A stretch of 64,000 bases of DNA from Comamonas badia DSM 17552 (lineage in GTDB: Bacteria > Pseudomonadota > Gammaproteobacteria > Burkholderiales > Burkholderiaceae_C): positions 1 through 64,000 of the forward strand of contig NZ_AXVM01000007.1 in NCBI RefSeq assembly GCF_000484635.1, read 5' to 3'. Shown one piece after another: positions 16,218-25,923 of this stretch. Both the position numbers and the translations under genes were made by a program. The notes beneath the pieces were generated by a model. That model made no database searches and had not been told where the DNA came from. It saw only the letters and a list, made by a program, of their open reading frames with translations. Each line of letters opens with the position of its first letter. Position 1 is the first letter of the stretch.

Positions 16218-17654
16218 ATGACGACTCCATATACCTCAGTAGCGCTGGCTGAACCCCTGCAGCGCGCCGTAGCCGAGATGGGCTACGAAACCATGACGCC
16301 GATCCAGGCGCAGGCCATTCCGGTGGTGCTCACCGGCAAGGACGTGATGGGTGCGGCGCAGACCGGCACCGGCAAGACGGCGGCGTTTGCGCTGCCGCTG
16401 CTGCAGCGCATGCTGGCGCATGAAAACACCTCGGCATCGCCGGCGCGCCACCCGGTGCGCGCGCTGGTGCTGCTGCCCACGCGAGAGTTGGCCGACCAGG
16501 TGGCGGAGCAGGTGGCGCTGTATGCCAAATACACCCAGCTGCGCAGCACCGTGGTGTTCGGCGGCATGGACATGAAGCCGCAGACGCTTGAACTGAAAAA
16601 AGGCGTGGAGGTGCTGGTGGCCACCCCTGGGCGGCTGCTGGACCATATCGAAGCCAAGAACGTGGTGCTGAACCATGTCGAGTACGTGGTGCTGGACGAG
16701 GCCGACCGCATGCTGGATATCGGCTTTCTGCCGGACCTGCAGCGCATTCTCTCCTACCTGCCCAAGGCGCGCACCACGCTGTTATTTTCGGCCACCTTCT
16801 CGCCCGAGATCAAGCGCCTGGCGGCCAGTTACCTGCAGGATCCGGTGACCATCGAAGTGGCGCGGCCCAATGCCACGGCGTCCACCGTCGAGCAGCATTT
16901 CTATGCGGTGAGCGACGACGACAAGCGCCGCGCGATCCGCCAGGTGCTCAAGGATCGGTCGCTCGCGCAGGCCTTCATCTTCGTCAACAGCAAGCTCGGC
17001 TGCGCGCGCCTGGCGCGGGCGCTGGAGCGCGACGGCCTCAAGACCGCCGCGCTGCATGGCGACAAGAGCCAGGACGAGCGCCTGAAGGCGCTCGAAGCCT
17101 TCAAGAGCGGCGAGGTCGATCTGCTGGTCTGCACCGACGTGGCCGCGCGCGGGCTGGACATCAAGGACGTGCCGGCGGTGTTCAACCATGACGTGCCGTT
17201 CAACGCCGAAGACTACGTGCACCGCATCGGCCGCACCGGCCGCGCCGGCGCCTCCGGTCTGGCGGTGACGCTGGTGACGGGCCACGATGCGCGCCTGATG
17301 GGCGAGCTGGAGAAGCTGCTCAAGAAGAAGCTCGAAGTCGAACCCGTCGAGCTGGGCAGCGAGCCGCCGCGCGGGCGTTACGGGGACGGGCACGGACACC
17401 GGACGGTGCGCGGCGACCCGGATGCCCCGCGCACGCGCGCCCCGCGGCATGCCGGGTCGGGTTTCGTGCCTTCGCGCGACCCCTTCTTCGATCGTCCGTA
17501 TGAGGCGCATCCCGCAGGCGAGAATCCGGCCGCATGGGAGCAGTCCGCCAAGGCGGCGCCGGCGCGCGGCAGGATCTCTGCCAACATCAAGCAGCGCCGC
17601 GTGGTGGCAGCGCTCTTCAAGGCACCGCAGCCCGTCGAAGACGCTGCTGCGTGA
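16218..17654 (+). CDS. rhlE: DEAD-box ATP-dependent RNA helicase, RhlE-like
   Basis: A 478-residue DEAD-box helicase. The Q motif (MTPIQAQAIPVVL), motif I AQTGTGKT, Ia PTRELADQ, TPGRLLDH, DEAD near residue 160, SAT in FSATFSPE, and the C-terminal ARGLDIKDVPAVFNHD and HRIGRTGRAG are all present. A basic, Arg/Gly/His-rich tail after residue 380 fits RhlE-type RNA-binding extensions. It acts in rRNA maturation or mRNA turnover. The ATG at 16218 is the first fitting the family N-terminus. It converges on apaH 4 nt away. Confidence 0.93.
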   Translation: MTTPYTSVALAEPLQRAVAEMGYETMTPIQAQAIPVVLTGKDVMGAAQTGTGKTAAFALPLLQRMLAHENTSASPARHPVRALVLLPTRELADQVAEQVALYAKYTQLRSTVVFGGMDMKPQTLELKKGVEVLVATPGRLLDHIEAKNVVLNHVEYVVLDEADRMLDIGFLPDLQRILSYLPKARTTLLFSATFSPEIKRLAASYLQDPVTIEVARPNATASTVEQHFYAVSDDDKRRAIRQVLKDRSLAQAFIFVNSKLGCARLARALERDGLKTAALHGDKSQDERLKALEAFKSGEVDLLVCTDVAARGLDIKDVPAVFNHDVPFNAEDYVHRIGRTGRAGASGLAVTLVTGHDARLMGELEKLLKKKLEVEPVELGSEPPRGRYGDGHGHRTVRGDPDAPRTRAPRHAGSGFVPSRDPFFDRPYEAHPAGENPAAWEQSAKAAPARGRISANIKQRRVVAALFKAPQPVEDAAA

Positions 17655-17658
17655 TCGG

Positions 17659-18501
17659 CTAGCCGGGCTGCTGTGCCTTGGGGCAGGGCACCTGGCAGTG
17701 CTCGCGTTCGGCCAGCGTCGTTCCAAAGCGCACGGCACTCAAGCTTCCGCCCCAGACGCAGCCGGTATCCAGCGCCAGCAGGTGAGGGCGGTTCATCCAG
17801 CCCATTGTGGACCAGTGGCCAAAGGCGATCAGGCTGGCTTGCGTCGCCCGCCCGGGCACGTCAAACCAGGGCAGCAAGCCCGGCGGAGGGGTTGCGGCCG
17901 CCTCGCTGCTGGAAAAATCCATCACGCCCTCGCTGGAGCAGAAGCGCAGGCGCGTGAGCGCATTGACGATCACGCGCAGCCGGTCCGCGCCTTTCAGCGC
18001 ATCGGTCCAGCGGTCCGGCTGGTTGCCATACATCCGCTGCAGGAATTGCGGCCAGGCGCTGCTGCGCAAGACGGTGTGCACCTCACCGGCCAGGGCGAGC
18101 GCCTGCTCTGCCGACCACTGCGGCAGGACGCCGGCATGCACCATCAGCAGGCTGTCGCCGCCGTGCGTGATGGATCGTGCGAGTGGTTGCCGGCGCAGCC
18201 AGTCGAGCAGGGTCTCGCTGTCGCTTGCCTGCAGCAGTGCGTCCAGCGTATCGCGCCGTGAGGGCGCGCGCACGCCGTGCGCCAATGCCAGCAAATGCAG
18301 GTCGTGGTTGCCCAGCAAGGCAAGGATGCTGCCTTCCAGCGCGATGCAGCGGCGCAATACCGCGGCGGAGTCCGGACCGCGATTGACGAGATCGCCCAGC
18401 AGGTAAAGCGTGTCGCGGCTGGGGGAGAACCCAATATGCGCGAGCAAGCGCTCCAGCGCGTCCGCGCACCCCTGAATATCGCCCGCACAATAAAGCGCCA
18501 T
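17659..18501 (-). CDS. apaH: Diadenosine tetraphosphatase, symmetrical
   Basis: A 280-residue metallophosphoesterase that splits Ap4A into two ADP. It has GDIQGC (residues 7-12), LGDLVNRGPDS, LLGNHDLHLLAL, the His in MVHAGVLPQW, FGHWSTMGW and LDTGCVWGG. The length matches ApaH. In enterobacteria it follows ksgA; here it is monocistronic and divergent from an H-NS-family gene. Confidence 0.95.
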   Translation of the reverse strand: MALYCAGDIQGCADALERLLAHIGFSPSRDTLYLLGDLVNRGPDSAAVLRRCIALEGSILALLGNHDLHLLALAHGVRAPSRRDTLDALLQASDSETLLDWLRRQPLARSITHGGDSLLMVHAGVLPQWSAEQALALAGEVHTVLRSSAWPQFLQRMYGNQPDRWTDALKGADRLRVIVNALTRLRFCSSEGVMDFSSSEAAATPPPGLLPWFDVPGRATQASLIAFGHWSTMGWMNRPHLLALDTGCVWGGSLSAVRFGTTLAEREHCQVPCPKAQQPG

Positions 18502-18619
18502 TGCCGTCCATCCTTGTTTCCGTGGAATGCCATTGTGCTACGCAGCGTGTCCGCCGTGGTTGAATGGTCTATATCCGGATATCGGATTCGCATTGAAGTT
18601 GGCCTGCCGCATTTTCATA

Positions 18620-18649
18620 TTGAAAATTCATCAAAAGCCTCTCTATAAT
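18620..18649 (+). promoter_or_regulatory. Sigma-70 promoter of the H-NS-family gene
   Basis: TTGAAA (18620-18625) and a perfect TATAAT (18644-18649) are separated by 18 bp in an unusually AT-rich stretch (about 18560-18690). The AT-rich, curved-looking context would suit H-NS autoregulation. Confidence 0.65.
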
Positions 18650-18696
18650 CACATTGTCATCAATCAATAAATGCCACCAACCTCCAAAGGATGAAC

Positions 18697-18990
18697 ATGA
18701 CAGCCAGTTACCAGGAATTGCTCAAGCAACGCGAGGCGCTCGATGCGCAGATCCAGCAGGCACGCGAAAAGGAAGTGGCCACGGCGGTCGCCAAGGTGCG
18801 TCAACTGGTTGCGGATTTCGGCTTGACGCAGTCCGATGTATTCCCCTCGGGCCGTCGCACCAAGGCAAGTTCCTCTGCGGGCAAGGTGGCGCCCAAATAC
18901 CGTGATCCGGCCACCGGCCAGACCTGGACCGGGCGTGGCAAGCCGCCGAGGTGGATCCAGGGCCAGGATCGTGCGAAGTTTGCGATCTGA
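18697..18990 (+). CDS. H-NS family nucleoid-associated protein
   Basis: A 97-residue DNA-binding protein. The N-terminal half is a predicted oligomerising coiled coil (SYQELLKQREALDAQIQQAR). The C-terminus carries the H-NS core motif in KYRDPATGQTWTGRGKPPRW. The ATG at 18697 was chosen because AAAGG ends 6 nt before it; the ATG at 18691 directly follows that element. It would silence AT-rich or foreign DNA. It has its own promoter and is followed by a strong terminator, so it is monocistronic. Confidence 0.9.
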   Translation: MTASYQELLKQREALDAQIQQAREKEVATAVAKVRQLVADFGLTQSDVFPSGRRTKASSSAGKVAPKYRDPATGQTWTGRGKPPRWIQGQDRAKFAI

Positions 18991-19032
18991 TCGTTTCCCG
19001 CCCGGGACACGGAAGAAGCCCCTCGTAGCCGC

Positions 19033-19057
19033 AAAGCCCGCCGTGCGCGGGCTTTTT
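19033..19057 (+). terminator. Rho-independent terminator after the H-NS-family gene
   Basis: AAAGCCCGC, a CGTGC loop, then GCGGGCTTT running into TTTTT. It has a perfect 9-bp stem and a T-tract. Confidence 0.88.
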
Positions 19058-19218
19058 GTCGGGCGTTCGGCGCATTCCGGGCGCGGCCTGTGGTCATGCC
19101 GCGGTGGGCCGATGCAGGGTATTCGTGGGCGTACACTCGCGGCGTGAGCCTTGGATGCCGTGCGGATTTCCCGCGCCGCGCCACTCGATGCACTTGCCAA
19201 TTCGAAGGAGAATTTCAC

Positions 19219-22008
19219 ATGGTTGCCGCCAAGCAAAAAAGGCATGCGTTTGCCGCCACGGTCAAGACGTTCAAGACGGCGTCCGGCAAAGAGCATTCAT
19301 TCTTTTCGCTGCCTGCATTGGCGCGCAAATATCCCAATGTCAAACGCCTGCCGCGCTCGATCCGAATTGTTCTGGAATCAGTATTGCGCCATTGCGATGG
19401 CACCAAGGTGACGGCCGAGCATGTCGAGCAATTGGCCAACTGGAGGCCCAATGCGCCGCGCGTCGATGAAATACCATTTACCGTGGCGCGCGTGCTGTTG
19501 CAGGACTTTACCGGCGTTCCATTGCTCGTTGACCTTGCTGCCATGCGGGCGGCAGCGCAAAAGGAGGGCACCAATCCAAAACGGGTGGAGCCGCTCGTTC
19601 CGGTGGATCTGGTGGTGGACCATTCCGTCATGGTGGATAACTATGGCACCAAGTCGGCGCTCTCCCAGAACATGAAACTCGAGTTCGAACGCAATCATGA
19701 GCGCTACCAGTTCATGAAATGGGGCATGCAGGCCTTTGATACCTTCCGTGTCGTGCCGCCGGGCTTTGGCATTTGCCACCAGGTGAATCTGGAATTCCTC
19801 ACCAAGGGCGTGCACAAGCGCAAGGATGGCGTGATTTACCCGGATTCGCTGGTCGGCACCGACAGCCACACGCCGATGATCAACGGCGCGGGCGTCGTGG
19901 CCTGGGGCGTGGGCGGCATCGAGGCCGAGGCGGCGATGCTGGGCCAGCCGGTGTATTTCCTGACGCCCGATGTGGTGGGCTTCGAGCTCAAGGGCCAGCT
20001 GCGCGAAGGCGTGACAGCCACCGACCTGGTGCTCACCGTGACCGAGCTGCTGCGCCAGAACAAGGTGGTGGGCACCTTTGTCGAATATTTCGGCGAGGGC
20101 ACCGCGTCACTCAGCGTGCCCGACCGCGCAACGCTGGGCAACATGTCGCCGGAGAACGGCTCGACGCTGGGCCTGTTCCCGATCGACCAGCGCACGCTGG
20201 AATATTTTGAAGGCACGGGCCGCACCAAGACCGAGATCGAGCTGGTGGAGGCCTACTACAAGGCGCAGGGCCTGTTTGGCGCGCCGCGCGCGGGCGAGGT
20301 GGACTATTCGCGCGTCATCACGCTCGATCTGGGCGATGTCACGCCCAGCATCGCCGGGCCGCGCCGTCCGCAGGACCGCATTGACCTGGGCAAGGCCAAA
20401 ACGCGCTTTGCCGAGTTGTTCACCACGCCGATGGAGCAGGGCGGCTTTGCCCGCCCGGCGGACGCGTTTGGCGAGCGCGTGCACATCACACCGAGCGCGG
20501 CGATCGATGCGAAGGCCGAGCCCAAGGGCTTCGAGGTGACCAATGGCGACGTGCTGATCGCCGCCATCACGAGCTGCACCAACACCAGCAACCCGGGCGT
20601 GATGCTGGCCGCCGGCCTGCTGGCCAGGAAGGCGGTGGAAGCGGGACTCAAGGTCAGGCGCCACGTCAAGACCTCGCTGGCGCCCGGATCGCGCATCGTC
20701 ACCGAATACCTGCAGGAAACCGGCCTGCTGCCCTACCTGGAAAAGGTGGGCTTCAGCCTGGCCGGCTATGGCTGCACGACCTGCATCGGCAATGCGGGCG
20801 ATCTCTCTCCCGAGCTCAACGAGGCGATCAACCGGCACGATCTGGTCTGCGCTTCGGTGCTCTCGGGCAACCGCAACTTTGAGGCGCGCATTCACCCCAA
20901 CCTCAAGGCCAACTTCCTCATGAGCCCGCCGCTCGTCGTCGCCTATGCGATTGCGGGCAGCGTCAATGTCGATCTGATGACCGAGCCGGTGGGCAAGGGC
21001 AAGGGCGGCAAGGATGTCTATCTGGGTGACATCTGGCCGACGAGCGACGAGGTGCAGAAGTTGCTCAAGTTCGCGATGAAGGGCAAGGCCTTCCGTGCCA
21101 ATTACGCCAAGATCGAGACTGAGCCGGGCAAGCTCTGGGAAAAGATCAAGGGCGTCAAGGGGCAGCTCTACGACTGGCCTGAGAGCACCTACATCGCCGA
21201 GCCGCCGTTCTTCGACGGCTTTGCGCTCAAGACGGCACGGTCGGAGGCGGAAAGTGCGCAGCGCGACCATTCCGTGCGCGGCGCCCGCGTCATGGCGCTG
21301 TTTGGCGATTCGGTGACGACCGACCACATCTCGCCGGCCGGCCGCATCAAGGAAAGTTCGCCCGCCGGGCTCTGGCTCAAGGCGCATGGCGTGCAGAAGC
21401 AGGACTTCAATAGCTACGGCTCGCGCCGCGGCCAGCATGAGGTGATGATGCGCGGCACTTTTGCCAACGTGCGCATCAAGAACCTGATGATCCCGCCGCT
21501 GGCCGATGGCTCGCGCGAGGAGGGCGGCGTCACGCTCTACCAGGGCGAGGGGCCGCGGCAGGGCGCCAAGATGCCCATCTTCGATGCCGCCGAGCTCTAC
21601 ATGGCCGGCAAGACGCCGACAGTCATCTTTGCGGGCGAGGAATACGGCACGGGTTCCAGCCGCGACTGGGCGGCCAAGGGCACGCAGCTGCTGGGCATCC
21701 AGGCGGTGGTGGCGCGCAGCTTCGAGCGCATCCACCGCTCCAACCTGATCGGCATGGGCGTGCTGCCGCTGCAGTTCCAGGGCAAGGACAGCTGGGAGAC
21801 CCTGGGCCTCAAGGGCGATGAGCAGGTGGATGTCGTGGTGGACAAGCAGCTCAAGCCGCAGAGCAAGGCCAGGCTGGTCATCCGCTTTGCCAATGGCAGC
21901 ACGAAAGAGGTGCAGCTCACGCTGCGCCTGGATACGCCGATCGAGGTGGATTACTACCGCGCCGGCGGCATCCTGCCCTATGTGCTGCTGCAGCTGATTG
22001 CCGGCTGA
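19219..22008 (+). CDS. acnA: Aconitate hydratase A
   Basis: A 929-residue [4Fe-4S] enzyme of the AcnA/IRP type that interconverts citrate and isocitrate. It has [31 protein letters not shown], cluster cysteines at SCTNTSNP (Cys453) and [10 protein letters not shown] (Cys519, Cys522), and the C-terminal swivel domain with [16 protein letters not shown]. It is about 40 residues longer than E. coli AcnA at the extreme N-terminus and in loops. AAGGAG precedes ATG 19219 by 8 nt. AcnD (2-methylisocitrate dehydratase) is a related alternative, but there are no prp genes nearby. Confidence 0.92.
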   Translation: MVAAKQKRHAFAATVKTFKTASGKEHSFFSLPALARKYPNVKRLPRSIRIVLESVLRHCDGTKVTAEHVEQLANWRPNAPRVDEIPFTVARVLLQDFTGVPLLVDLAAMRAAAQKEGTNPKRVEPLVPVDLVVDHSVMVDNYGTKSALSQNMKLEFERNHERYQFMKWGMQAFDTFRVVPPGFGICHQVNLEFLTKGVHKRKDGVIYPDSLVGTDSHTPMINGAGVVAWGVGGIEAEAAMLGQPVYFLTPDVVGFELKGQLREGVTATDLVLTVTELLRQNKVVGTFVEYFGEGTASLSVPDRATLGNMSPENGSTLGLFPIDQRTLEYFEGTGRTKTEIELVEAYYKAQGLFGAPRAGEVDYSRVITLDLGDVTPSIAGPRRPQDRIDLGKAKTRFAELFTTPMEQGGFARPADAFGERVHITPSAAIDAKAEPKGFEVTNGDVLIAAITSCTNTSNPGVMLAAGLLARKAVEAGLKVRRHVKTSLAPGSRIVTEYLQETGLLPYLEKVGFSLAGYGCTTCIGNAGDLSPELNEAINRHDLVCASVLSGNRNFEARIHPNLKANFLMSPPLVVAYAIAGSVNVDLMTEPVGKGKGGKDVYLGDIWPTSDEVQKLLKFAMKGKAFRANYAKIETEPGKLWEKIKGVKGQLYDWPESTYIAEPPFFDGFALKTARSEAESAQRDHSVRGARVMALFGDSVTTDHISPAGRIKESSPAGLWLKAHGVQKQDFNSYGSRRGQHEVMMRGTFANVRIKNLMIPPLADGSREEGGVTLYQGEGPRQGAKMPIFDAAELYMAGKTPTVIFAGEEYGTGSSRDWAAKGTQLLGIQAVVARSFERIHRSNLIGMGVLPLQFQGKDSWETLGLKGDEQVDVVVDKQLKPQSKARLVIRFANGSTKEVQLTLRLDTPIEVDYYRAGGILPYVLLQLIAG

Positions 22009-22029
22009 CCGGCAACCGCCCCCGTCCGC

Positions 22030-23250
22030 ATGCCACGCCGGCAGATTCTGATTGCGGGCGGCGGCATCGGCGGGCTTGCCGCCGCCATAGCCAGCCGGCA
22101 GGCGGGCTGGGAGGTGCGGCTTGCCGAGCGCGCCAGCGCCTTCAGCGAAGTGGGCGCCGGCGTGCAGCTCGGGCCCAATGCCGTGCGCTGCCTCGATGCC
22201 TGGGGCCTGCGGGCGCCCCTGCAGGCGGTGGCGTGCTTCCCCGAACGGCTGGAAATCCGCAGCGCCATCGATGCCGGCGAGCTGGGGCGGATGCGCTTGG
22301 GACGCACCATGGCCGAGCGTTACGGCGCTCCTTACCTCACCATCCACCGGGCCGATCTGCACGCGCTGCTGCTGGCCGCGGTCAGCGACAGGGCCGATGC
22401 GCCGTTGCTGCTGGACCACCGATTGACAGATTTCGTGCAGGGTGACGACGCGGTTGCCGCGCGCCTGCTGCGCGGCGATGGCAGTGAGCTGGCGCTGGAA
22501 GCCGATCTGCTGCTGGGCGCCGATGGCCTGCATAGCCGCGTGCGCGAAGGGCTGCTGGGCGAGGGCGTGGCACAGCCTGCGGGTCATCTGGCCTACCGCG
22601 CCGTGGTGCCGCAGCGCGCACTGGCGCAGCACCTGCGCAGCCAGGTCGTCACCGTCTGGCTCGGGCCGCAGCTGCATGTGGTGCACTACCCGCTGCGCGG
22701 CGGTGAACTGCTCAACCTGGTGGCGATTCGCCACGGCCAGCCGCCGGCCGATCTGGTGCATTGGGATCATGGCGCGAATGCCGGCGAGCTGCAGGATGCG
22801 CTGGCGCGCACCTGCGCGCCGCTGCAGGACATGGTGCAGGCCGTATCGGACGCCGGTGGGCAGTGGCGGCTGTGGCCGCTGGTGGAACGCGCCCCGGTGG
22901 CGGCGGCCACGCAGATGGCGCAGGGCCTGGTGGCGCTGCTGGGCGATGCGGCCCACCCCATGCGCCCGTATCTGGCGCAGGGCGCGGGCATGGCGATCGA
23001 GGATGCGGCCGAGCTGGGGCGCGACCTGGGCATGCAGGCGCTGGAGCCCGCGCTGCGGCTGCGCCGCTATGCGCTCAACCGCTGGCAGCGCGTCGCCGCG
23101 GTGCAGCGGCGTTCGCGGCGCAATGCCGGCATCTTCCATGCCACCGGGGCGGTGCGGGTGGCACGCGATGCGGCGATGCGCCTGCTGGGCGAGCGGCTGC
23201 TGGACATGCCCTGGCTGTATGGCGGCGGGCCGGTGCCAGTCAGGCACTGA
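22030..23250 (+). CDS. FAD-dependent aromatic-hydroxylase-type monooxygenase
   Basis: A 406-residue group A flavoprotein monooxygenase. It has the N-terminal GGGIGGLAAAIA, the DG motif GADGLHSRVR, and LLGDAAHPMRPYLAQGAGMA, the conserved GD motif. It is close to salicylate/3-hydroxybenzoate hydroxylase-like proteins and also to UbiH-like enzymes. The 21-nt gap to acnA suggests cotranscription, but there is no obvious functional link. The substrate is unknown. Confidence 0.8.
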   Translation: MPRRQILIAGGGIGGLAAAIASRQAGWEVRLAERASAFSEVGAGVQLGPNAVRCLDAWGLRAPLQAVACFPERLEIRSAIDAGELGRMRLGRTMAERYGAPYLTIHRADLHALLLAAVSDRADAPLLLDHRLTDFVQGDDAVAARLLRGDGSELALEADLLLGADGLHSRVREGLLGEGVAQPAGHLAYRAVVPQRALAQHLRSQVVTVWLGPQLHVVHYPLRGGELLNLVAIRHGQPPADLVHWDHGANAGELQDALARTCAPLQDMVQAVSDAGGQWRLWPLVERAPVAAATQMAQGLVALLGDAAHPMRPYLAQGAGMAIEDAAELGRDLGMQALEPALRLRRYALNRWQRVAAVQRRSRRNAGIFHATGAVRVARDAAMRLLGERLLDMPWLYGGGPVPVRH

Positions 23251-23371
23251 CGGAGGCCGCGAGTCAACCGCTTGGTTATGCGATGTGTCCGCGCTCTCCA
23301 TGCTTTTATTGCATAATTTGTTGCAGTGCACTTGCTGCTGGATAGGCATCCGGCAGCAGGCACCGCATAGA

Positions 23372-23424
23372 TGAAAAATCGGCTCCGGCGCTTGATTGGA
23401 AAGCGCTGGCAGCTATTGTTTTGA
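23372..23424 (+). repeat. Short intergenic dyad repeat, copy B
   Basis: GCGCTTG-ATTGGA-AAGCGC followed by TGGCAGCTATTGTTTTGA, directly upstream of ddh. Its tail GCAGCTATTGTTTT (23409-23422) is repeated exactly inside the hydrolase gene (3444-3457, opposite strand). Confidence 0.6.
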
Positions 23425-23439
23425 TTGAAAGGTAGATCC

Positions 23440-24447
23440 ATGAGCCATCCGCAGAACAGCCACGGTCAAACCCCGCTTCGCATTGCCATCCTTGGCTATG
23501 GCAACCTGGGGCGCGGCGTTGAAAAGGCGGTCGCCAAGAACCCCGATACCCGGCTGGTCGGGGTCTACACGCGCCGTGCCCCGGCGGATGTGAAGCCGGC
23601 CAGCGGCGTTGCCGTGCATGGTGCGGGCGAACTGCTGGCGCACAAGGGCGAGATCGACGTGCTCATCCTCTGCGGCGGCTCCAAGGACGATCTGCCGGTG
23701 CAGACGCCCGAGTACGCGCGCCACTTCAACGTGGTCGACAGTTTTGATACGCATGCCCGCATCCCCGAGCATTTCGCCCACGTGGATGCCGCGGCGCAGG
23801 CGGGCAAGACCACGGCGCTGATTTCCGCCGGCTGGGACCCGGGCATGTTCTCGGTGAACCGCGTGATGAGCGATGCCCTGCTGCCCGATGGCGCCACCTA
23901 CACCTTCTGGGGCAAGGGCCTGAGCCAGGGCCACTCGGACGCCATCCGCCATGTGGCTGGCGTGGCGGGCGGCGTGCAGTACACGATTCCGGTGGAAGCG
24001 GCGATGGACAAGGTGCGCAGCGGCGTGCGCCCGCAGCTTTCCACACGCGAGAAGCATCTGCGCGAATGCTTTGTCGTGCTCAAGCCCGGCGCGGACGCCG
24101 AGGCGGTGCGCCAGGCCATCGTCACCATGCCCAACTACTTCAGCGACTACGACACCACGGTGCATTTCATCAGCGCCGAGGAACTGGCGCGCACGCATTC
24201 GGGCATGGCGCATGGCGGCTTCGTGATCCACAGCGGCGCCACATCGGATACCGCCAGGCACGTGATCGAATACCGCCTGCAGCTGGACAGCAATCCGGAA
24301 TTCACCTCCAGCGTGCTGGTGGCCGGCGCGCGCGCCGTGCACCGGCTGCACCAGGCGGGCCAATACGGCTGCAAGACCATGCTTGACCTCTCGCCCGCGC
24401 TGCTCTCGCCCCGCAGCGCGGCGCAATTGCGCGCTGAGTTCCTCTGA
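23440..24447 (+). CDS. ddh: meso-Diaminopimelate D-dehydrogenase
   Basis: A 335-residue NADPH-dependent enzyme that makes meso-diaminopimelate in one step from tetrahydrodipicolinate and ammonia. Diagnostic stretches are RIAILGYGNLGRGVEKAV, VYTRRAP, LCGGSKDDLP, NVVDSFDTHARIP, and ISAGWDPGMFSVNR followed by FWGKGLSQGHSDAIR. It serves lysine and peptidoglycan synthesis and bypasses the DapC/D/E/F steps. The distribution of ddh is patchy, so its presence is notable. GAAAGG lies upstream of ATG 23440. The stop abuts the stop of the convergent nuclease-like gene. Confidence 0.93.
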   Translation: MSHPQNSHGQTPLRIAILGYGNLGRGVEKAVAKNPDTRLVGVYTRRAPADVKPASGVAVHGAGELLAHKGEIDVLILCGGSKDDLPVQTPEYARHFNVVDSFDTHARIPEHFAHVDAAAQAGKTTALISAGWDPGMFSVNRVMSDALLPDGATYTFWGKGLSQGHSDAIRHVAGVAGGVQYTIPVEAAMDKVRSGVRPQLSTREKHLRECFVVLKPGADAEAVRQAIVTMPNYFSDYDTTVHFISAEELARTHSGMAHGGFVIHSGATSDTARHVIEYRLQLDSNPEFTSSVLVAGARAVHRLHQAGQYGCKTMLDLSPALLSPRSAAQLRAEFL

Positions 24448-24888
24448 TCAAGTTCCGCCGGTGCGCGGGTGGCGCTGGCGGTATTTCCAGGGCGCGAGCG
24501 GGCGCTTTTGCGACCACAGCCCGCGCCGCTCGCGCCGCGCCCGCGCTGCCGCCGCGGCCACCTGCGGCCAGGCGCGCATTTGGCTGGGATGCACCCAGGC
24601 CAGGCCTGCGTTGGCCTGTTCCAGTGCGGCATCGCGCCCGCGGCAGCGCACCTGCGCCAGGGTGCGCTGGTATTTGTCGCGGCCCAGTGCCCGCACTTCG
24701 GCGCGCTGGCGCAGGCACAGGGCGGCCAGCTGCTCGCGCGCCTCTCTGCCCCAGGCCTGGCGCAGTTCGGGCGCGTCTATGCTGGCGAGGCGCACGCGCT
24801 GCACCGGCTGGCCACCGCAGCGCATGGAGAGCGAATCGCCATCCCCGATCGCCACGATCAGGCACAGGGCGAGGGCTGCAGCCAGCAT
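24448..24888 (-). CDS. Thermonuclease (SNase)-like secreted protein
   Basis: A 146-residue protein with a short hydrophobic N-terminus (MLAAALALCLIVAIGDGDS), probably a signal peptide. One SNase-like OB domain follows: GDGDSL, RLASIDAPELRQ, WGREAREQLAAL, GRDKYQRTLAQV, NAGLAWV. The arginine and acidic residues expected of staphylococcal-type nucleases are present (RLASIDAPE, GRDKYQR). It is likely a periplasmic or secreted nuclease, though some members only bind RNA. It lies downstream of suhB on the same strand, separated by repeat copy C. Confidence 0.8.
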   Translation of the reverse strand: MLAAALALCLIVAIGDGDSLSMRCGGQPVQRVRLASIDAPELRQAWGREAREQLAALCLRQRAEVRALGRDKYQRTLAQVRCRGRDAALEQANAGLAWVHPSQMRAWPQVAAAAARARRERRGLWSQKRPLAPWKYRQRHPRTGGT

Positions 24889-24910
24889 GGATTTACAAGG
24901 AAAATATGGC

Positions 24911-24950
24911 GTCGACGCTTATGCACCAAGCGCTGGCAGCTACGAAAAAA
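24911..24950 (+). repeat. Short intergenic dyad repeat, copy C
   Basis: GACGCTTATGCACCAAGCGC then TGGCAGCTACGAAAAAAA, a degenerate copy of the family. It lies between the suhB stop and the downstream nuclease-like gene. Confidence 0.5.
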
Positions 24951-24952
24951 AC

Positions 24953-25825
24953 TTATTCTTGCCCTGCCTCGCCACCTTTGGAGAGGCTGGCATGGACGGC
25001 CATCTTGTCCTCGACGCCGGCAAACTTGCTGTATTTGCCGAGCAGCTTGACCAATTGGCCATAGATGCGTGCGGGTGCGGCCAGGCATTCGCGCTGTTCC
25101 AGAAAATCGGCTTCCCCGGTGAAATTGCCCACCAGACCGCCGGCTTCGGTCACCAGCAGGCTGCCGGCGGCCACGTCCCAGATCGACAGGCCGGTTTCAA
25201 AGAAGCCATCGGTGAAGCCCGCAGCCACATAGGCCAGATCGAGCGCCGCAGCGCCCGGGCGGCGCAGGCCGTGGGTGTACTGCATCACTTCGGCCATCAT
25301 CTGCATGTAACCGGCGAAGTCGTCCCCCGGGCGGTACGGAAAGCCCGTGCCCAGCAGGCATTCCGACAGACGGGTGCGCTTGGAGACGCGCATGCGCCGG
25401 TCGTTCATGAAGGCGCCGCGCCCGCGCGTGGCGGTGAACAGGTCGTTGCGTGTCGGGTCGTACACCACGCCATGCTCGATGCGCCCGCGCACCGACAGCG
25501 CAATGCTGATGCAGTAGACCGGAAAGCCGTGGATGAAATTCGTCGTTCCGTCCAGCGGGTCGATGATCCAGACATGCTCGGAATCCCGGGCGCCGTGCTG
25601 GCGGCCCGATTCTTCGGCCAGGATGCCGTGGCCAGGGTAGGCGGTCAGCAGCGTCTCGATGATGGTGGCTTCGCTCGCCTGATCGACTTCCGTCACGTAG
25701 TCGTTGATCTGCTTTTGCGATATGCGTACCGCCTCCACGTCGAGCGCGGCGCGGTTGATGATGGCGCCGGCGGCGCGTGCGGCCTTGATGGCCGTGTTCA
25801 GCATGGGATGCAGGTTTGACGACAT
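24953..25825 (-). CDS. suhB: Inositol-1-monophosphatase family protein SuhB
   Basis: A 290-residue Mg-dependent, Li-sensitive phosphatase family protein. It has [11 protein letters not shown], the metal-binding ILAEESG, the signature [15 protein letters not shown], and [15 protein letters not shown]. In E. coli SuhB also binds NusA and aids rRNA antitermination. The ATG at 25825 gives the N-terminus [10 protein letters not shown], which aligns with E. coli MHPMLN. It is divergent from trmJ across 98 nt. Confidence 0.92.
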   Translation of the reverse strand: MSSNLHPMLNTAIKAARAAGAIINRAALDVEAVRISQKQINDYVTEVDQASEATIIETLLTAYPGHGILAEESGRQHGARDSEHVWIIDPLDGTTNFIHGFPVYCISIALSVRGRIEHGVVYDPTRNDLFTATRGRGAFMNDRRMRVSKRTRLSECLLGTGFPYRPGDDFAGYMQMMAEVMQYTHGLRRPGAAALDLAYVAAGFTDGFFETGLSIWDVAAGSLLVTEAGGLVGNFTGEADFLEQRECLAAPARIYGQLVKLLGKYSKFAGVEDKMAVHASLSKGGEAGQE

Positions 25826-25923
25826 GAAAAGGAACGTCCAAACAAAAAAAGCGCGGCGATGCGCGCGCAGGGTCGTGATTTTAGTGGCCCGGAGCATTCT
25901 CGGCGGCAAGCGACAATTCAACC

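Noticed and set aside
20107-23349. 1080-codon minus-strand frame opposite acnA and the FAD monooxygenase gene
   Set aside because: Spans two well-formed plus-strand genes and has no recognisable domain; a GC-skew artefact.
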